This document shows, piece by piece, positions 60,301 to 64,000 of a stretch of DNA of 64,000 nucleotides. The notes below the pieces were generated by a model. That model searched no databases, had not been told where the DNA came from, and saw only the letters and a list, made by a program, of their open reading frames with translations. The position numbers were made by a program, and so were the translations under genes. The stretch is from positions 390,504-454,503 of the forward strand of contig VXAI01000090.1 in NCBI GenBank assembly GCA_013399305.1, written 5' to 3'. The stretch's first letter is position 1, and each line of letters starts with the position of its first letter. The DNA is from Rostratula benghalensis. Its lineage: Eukaryota; Chordata; Aves; Charadriiformes; Rostratulidae.

Positions 60301-62269
60301 ACCTGATTATCAGTGCATGCTTCATTCTGCTGACTCCGCTGTGCCGTTATCATCTCTGGCAGATGCTTGAACCCTGGCTCTGAGGAGTAAATAACATCAT
60401 ATAGCAAAAAGTTCAAATTATTCATCAAGTGAAAGACTGCTACTTTTCATCAGTATGCTGAGGACAACATGCACTTTTTGAAAAAATATGCGTGCCCCCC
60501 TCAAGACAGATCGGTATCTCTGACAGAAACTATTGCATAAATAACTACAGATAAAATGAACTTCATTTTATTCTACAAGTTTCACTGTGCAGGCATGATT
60601 ATGTTCTGAGGTCAGAAATGTTTTTCAAATGTTTTGACAAGACACTATGACAGAGGGACTAGGTTCAATCTTTTTGTGTGTTTACAAAATAACTCTTTTT
60701 ATAGCTGTAGAGTGAACATGTGTAAGCTGCAGCATTTCTCATAATTACATAATTGAAACCTGGGTATTAACTGGTTTAAAATTTTACTGGTCTGTATTCT
60801 GTAATCAAGCAATTAATCATACTTTCACAGATTACACTGGAAAACATACAGGGGTCTGCTGGTCATTGCCTATCTACTACTTTGAGCAAGTGCTTGAAGA
60901 GGAACAGCTCTCTGTTATTGGTCAGAACTAAGCCTCCTATCACCCTTCCTCATGCTCTGTCTCTCTTCATTAATCTCTTCTTCCACTTCAGGGAATTTAT
61001 CAGAGTCATCAGCTGTAATCATAACCAAACTGCTCAGTGTTTCATGCTATCCTTCCCTCCATGAAACGCTTGTGTTCCATCCATACAGTTACTACCTAGG
61101 CACAACAGTCGCCTGAACTACATCAATAAGAGCACACGTACCACTTCTGACTTTGCTGCCGGTCCTTTCCAGCTCTAATCAGCCAACAGGAGAGTTTGGA
61201 CACAGTTTGTGCTGATGGCTGGCTGGTCACTTGCTGACTGACTGCCTCACCACACGTGGCAGAAGCTTTGCTTGGTTTAGTTCATGGAGTTGGAGAGTAC
61301 CTATTTCTTGTTCCAGTGAGTGGCATTGCAAGAGGGGAGATAAAAACAGCCTTTGCAGGGCCTTTACATCTATGAATATGCCTAAGAGGCTTTCTTTTTT
61401 TTCTTGTTAGAACATTCAACAAACCGAATTTTATTAAAACATTGATCAGATTCTTTTTAATTTTTTTTTTTTTTTGTCTGCCATTCAGTATATATTTAGT
61501 TGAATGCACAGGCTGGAATATTGTGTTTTCTGGAATAGTAAATTGTGATGTTAATATAACTGCCCTCCCTGGGAACCTTAACAGGACTTGCATTTTCTCC
61601 TTTTGACAGAGGAGATCCCTTCCCACAAAATGTTAAACTGAGTAATATTGTGATAGGAACTAATTACTGTGTTTTCTTGTTTGGAGAGTACCCACTCACG
61701 AAACTTTTAAAGTGTACCCATTTTTTTGAATGAAAGATCATCACCCAATGCATGACATACGTGAAGTTGACACACAGTTTTAATTTACAAGAGCACTTTC
61801 TTGCTACCTTGCCTTTCAAGACCAGTTAGGTGTGCGCCACCAGTGGAAGGAGCTTTTAAATCTAGATGCTGTCTTTCCCTTTACTGGACATCACAGGGAA
61901 CAAGTTCAGTTTGGTTCTTGTAAAAAGTGTCAGAGTTCTCTATAGATAGGACTTGGCTTTTCTCTCATCATTCATTTTCAACAAAGGTGCAAAAAAGGCA
62001 AGAATATAGCAAAATTTTAATGTTTGCTGTAGCAATATATACCATTAATACCTCAAGCCATTGGTTTTTGGTAGAATGGAGTACAATGTGTTTCATGCAG
62101 CAGTAATGTTAAACCACATCTAGAACATACTTGTCTTTTGGAAGAATGCATGCACAAACGCAAATAATTCAAGTACAGCTGCAGCTGTATAAGTCTACAC
62201 AAGAAAAATCAGTATTAGAAGTCTTTGCAGTGGGAAAGCATTGAAAAGCGATAACAAATTTGCAATGGA
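54341..62269. other. Non-coding, no gene supported
   Basis: About 8 kb of AT-rich sequence with no confident repeat or exon. It contains a poly-T stretch (54687-54721). Frames of 60-114 codons (57117-57437, 61282-61626 and others) have no domains and include homopolymer-driven Lys or Phe runs. Confidence 0.4.
54687..54721. repeat. Poly-T tract
   Basis: Thirty-five bases of T broken by a single C at 54697; simple repeat, possibly the tail of an old minus-strand retroposon that is no longer recognisable. Confidence 0.9.
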
Positions 62270-62700
62270 GAAAACTGGTCATTAAGGGAGACATTGCAAA
62301 ACAGACAAAGATTGTTTCCTTTGTTTTGGCTTCTGTGAGACCAAAGCGAATTTGCCATTGCTATATTTTATTCGCTATGAAATAGAAATTAAAATAAATT
62401 GTAAGATAATGAACTTCATCCTTCTGAAAAGAGACACTGAGTCAGATAATAGCAGTAACACTATCTCCTGAAGACAGATTTTGCAGGTGACTAATGCCAA
62501 ACTCATTATTGCCCCACTATGATTAATTACTGCTGTCTTGCATCAATCAAGACTCACTAAAATGCAGTTTGATCTGATTTATGTGAATCATGTATGTTTG
62601 TCATTTCACAAGTTACTATAAAATAAAATGTTCAGAATATGAGAAGATATGTCACACTGTAATACAGTCACTAAAGGTATAATTTAATGATAAGCATCTC
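62270..62700. promoter_or_regulatory. Second enhancer-like, motif-dense stretch
   Basis: Contains paired SOX-like cores (ACAAAGATTGTTTCCTTTGT, 62306-62325), TTCGCTATGAAATAG, ATGATTAATTACTG (62519-62532) and CATCAATCAAG (62540-62550, PBX/HOX-like), with no repeat or open reading frame. The texture resembles a conserved non-coding element. Function and conservation are inferred only from motif content. Confidence 0.28.
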
Positions 62701-64000
62701 AGGCAAGATTCCTCCTCTGTCGTGCTTTGCTCTGCCTTCATGATGAACCAGTTGTGCTCCAGAAGCTACACTATGGCCAGTGCTAAGCTAAACGCAAAGC
62801 CCAAGATAATATAGTTACTCCTGGGGAAGGCTTAGCCTGGGCTCACAACAGGCAGAGCTAACTTGCTTACTAGCTGTCAGGTAAGTTTGCGTAGAGCTAG
62901 GCAGCCTGGGGCATTGGTGGAGTGAATAACTATCTAAATTCATAATTGTGTATGAGCCCCATATTAATAAGCTGTCCAAATGGCAAGGAGTATATGCAAC
63001 ATTTTACACTTTTAGATGAAGGATTAAAATTTTCTGGTAGATTTTTACCTTACTTTTAAATAATTCTTGTATAGATTTCAGTTGAAATTTATTTAATGGA
63101 TTTTTAATAAATTGTTTTTTAAAAAATCATGTCATGAGTATGCTATGAATTTTTCAAGAGACACAAGGGTTTGATTTTTTTTCCTCTTCATGAGCTTTAA
63201 ATTTTCTAAGAAACCATGCAGTTCCATGACAACATTTCATCATTTCCAGTTGAGTTAGATCAAAGAAAATACTTTCAAGTCTCTAAGTAAATATTGGAGC
63301 TCTGGGATGTGTGTGAAATTACACTCCTCTCCTACTGTTAAATCCAGAAATTAGGTAGGTTCACCTGGCAAACTCCATAGTTTTCATTCTTAATATCTTA
63401 TCCTGTGAAAGAACAGAATCACTAGAATCACTTCTTCACCTTTTCAGTTTTTAAGAATACAACTGGAACAAAAAGCTACTCCTTGTTTTGAGGAGCAAAT
63501 ATGGAAAATAAGATAATTCTATTTACTGTGTTCTTTGTCATAAATACTGATAAACCTAAATGGAAAACTTCTCTGATCTGGAAAGCACCCTAATTGCTAG
63601 GTTCTAGAGCAAGTTAAAACGATGAATCCTATTTATTTCCTTCTGATTTAACTGTATGGCTGTACAGAATTAATTCCAAGATTCATAAGGAGGTAAGAGT
63701 GTGAGAGAGAAAAATCCAGGAATAAATGAAAGACTGAAGTCACACGACAGAGAGGGTAGGAGTTGTTTAGCTTTTCTTCCTAGTTCTAGCATCATACATG
63801 CATTTTTCATTAAATTGATATTTGTTAAATAAAAAAAAAAAAAAGGAAGTGGGACACCTTCTCTCCTAACTCCACCTACTGTTTAACCTGTACTTACATG
63901 ACAAGGAAGCTCACAGGGGGAATGTAACTTAGTCCTTCAAGCCCCCAGTTGAAATTTCCAGTTTCTTGGGCATATGGTCTATCATTAGATACTTTCCTAG
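62701..64000. other. Non-coding, nothing recognised
   Basis: AT-rich to the window end, with an A run at 63831-63844. No repeat family or exon pair seen. Confidence 0.45.

Overview
The window looks like gene-poor, AT-rich bird DNA. The main evidence is six well preserved CR1 non-LTR retrotransposon fragments. They carry the avian-type CR1 3' tail (runs such as AGAATCACAGAAT when read antisense) and recognisable reverse-transcriptase blocks. There are no ribosome-binding sites, operons, dense ORFs or CRISPR arrays. Most ORFs over 60 codons are chance frames or lie inside CR1. I did not recognise any complete host gene.

Layout. 1-11.7 kb: intergenic or intronic DNA with a diverged 87-bp tandem duplication (341-510), two forward CR1 fragments (1.2-2.3 and 4.25-4.99 kb) and a 1-kb pyrimidine-rich block (5.9-6.9 kb). 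11.7-14.2 kb: a dispersed avian repeat built of degenerate units ending in CTGGAGCAG, split by a nested antisense CR1 and followed by a relic resembling the end of an L2-type LINE. 19.1-20.15 kb: antisense CR1. 23.2-24.15 kb: GC-richer unnamed repeat. 34.8-35.6 kb: very old antisense CR1/L3-like LINE. 40.67-41.31 and 51.84-52.18 kb: antisense CR1. 43.85-44.79 kb: homeodomain/POU-motif-rich block that looks like a conserved enhancer. 52.9-54.3 kb: old forward CR1 relic. 54.4-64 kb: nothing genic that I can support; a second enhancer-like stretch lies at 62.27-62.70 kb.

Two results stand out. First, an apparently exact 827-bp direct duplication (38208-39034 = 39130-39956) is separated by 95 bp containing the window's only N. 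That spacer is the reverse complement of sequence 12.4 kb away (51399-51497), with 1-bp and 3-bp overlaps at the joins. It is either a template-switching rearrangement or, at least as likely, an assembly or gap-filling chimera. Second, the minus strand carries a short chain of phase-compatible candidate exons (40154-40105, 38882-38816 or its duplicate 39804-39738, and 34338-34267) with good splice signals. They may be the start of an unidentified gene. One of them lies inside the duplicated block, so the structural question bears directly on the gene model. Further isolated exon candidates on the minus strand (51.8, 27.0, 25.5 and 7.8 kb) are weaker.
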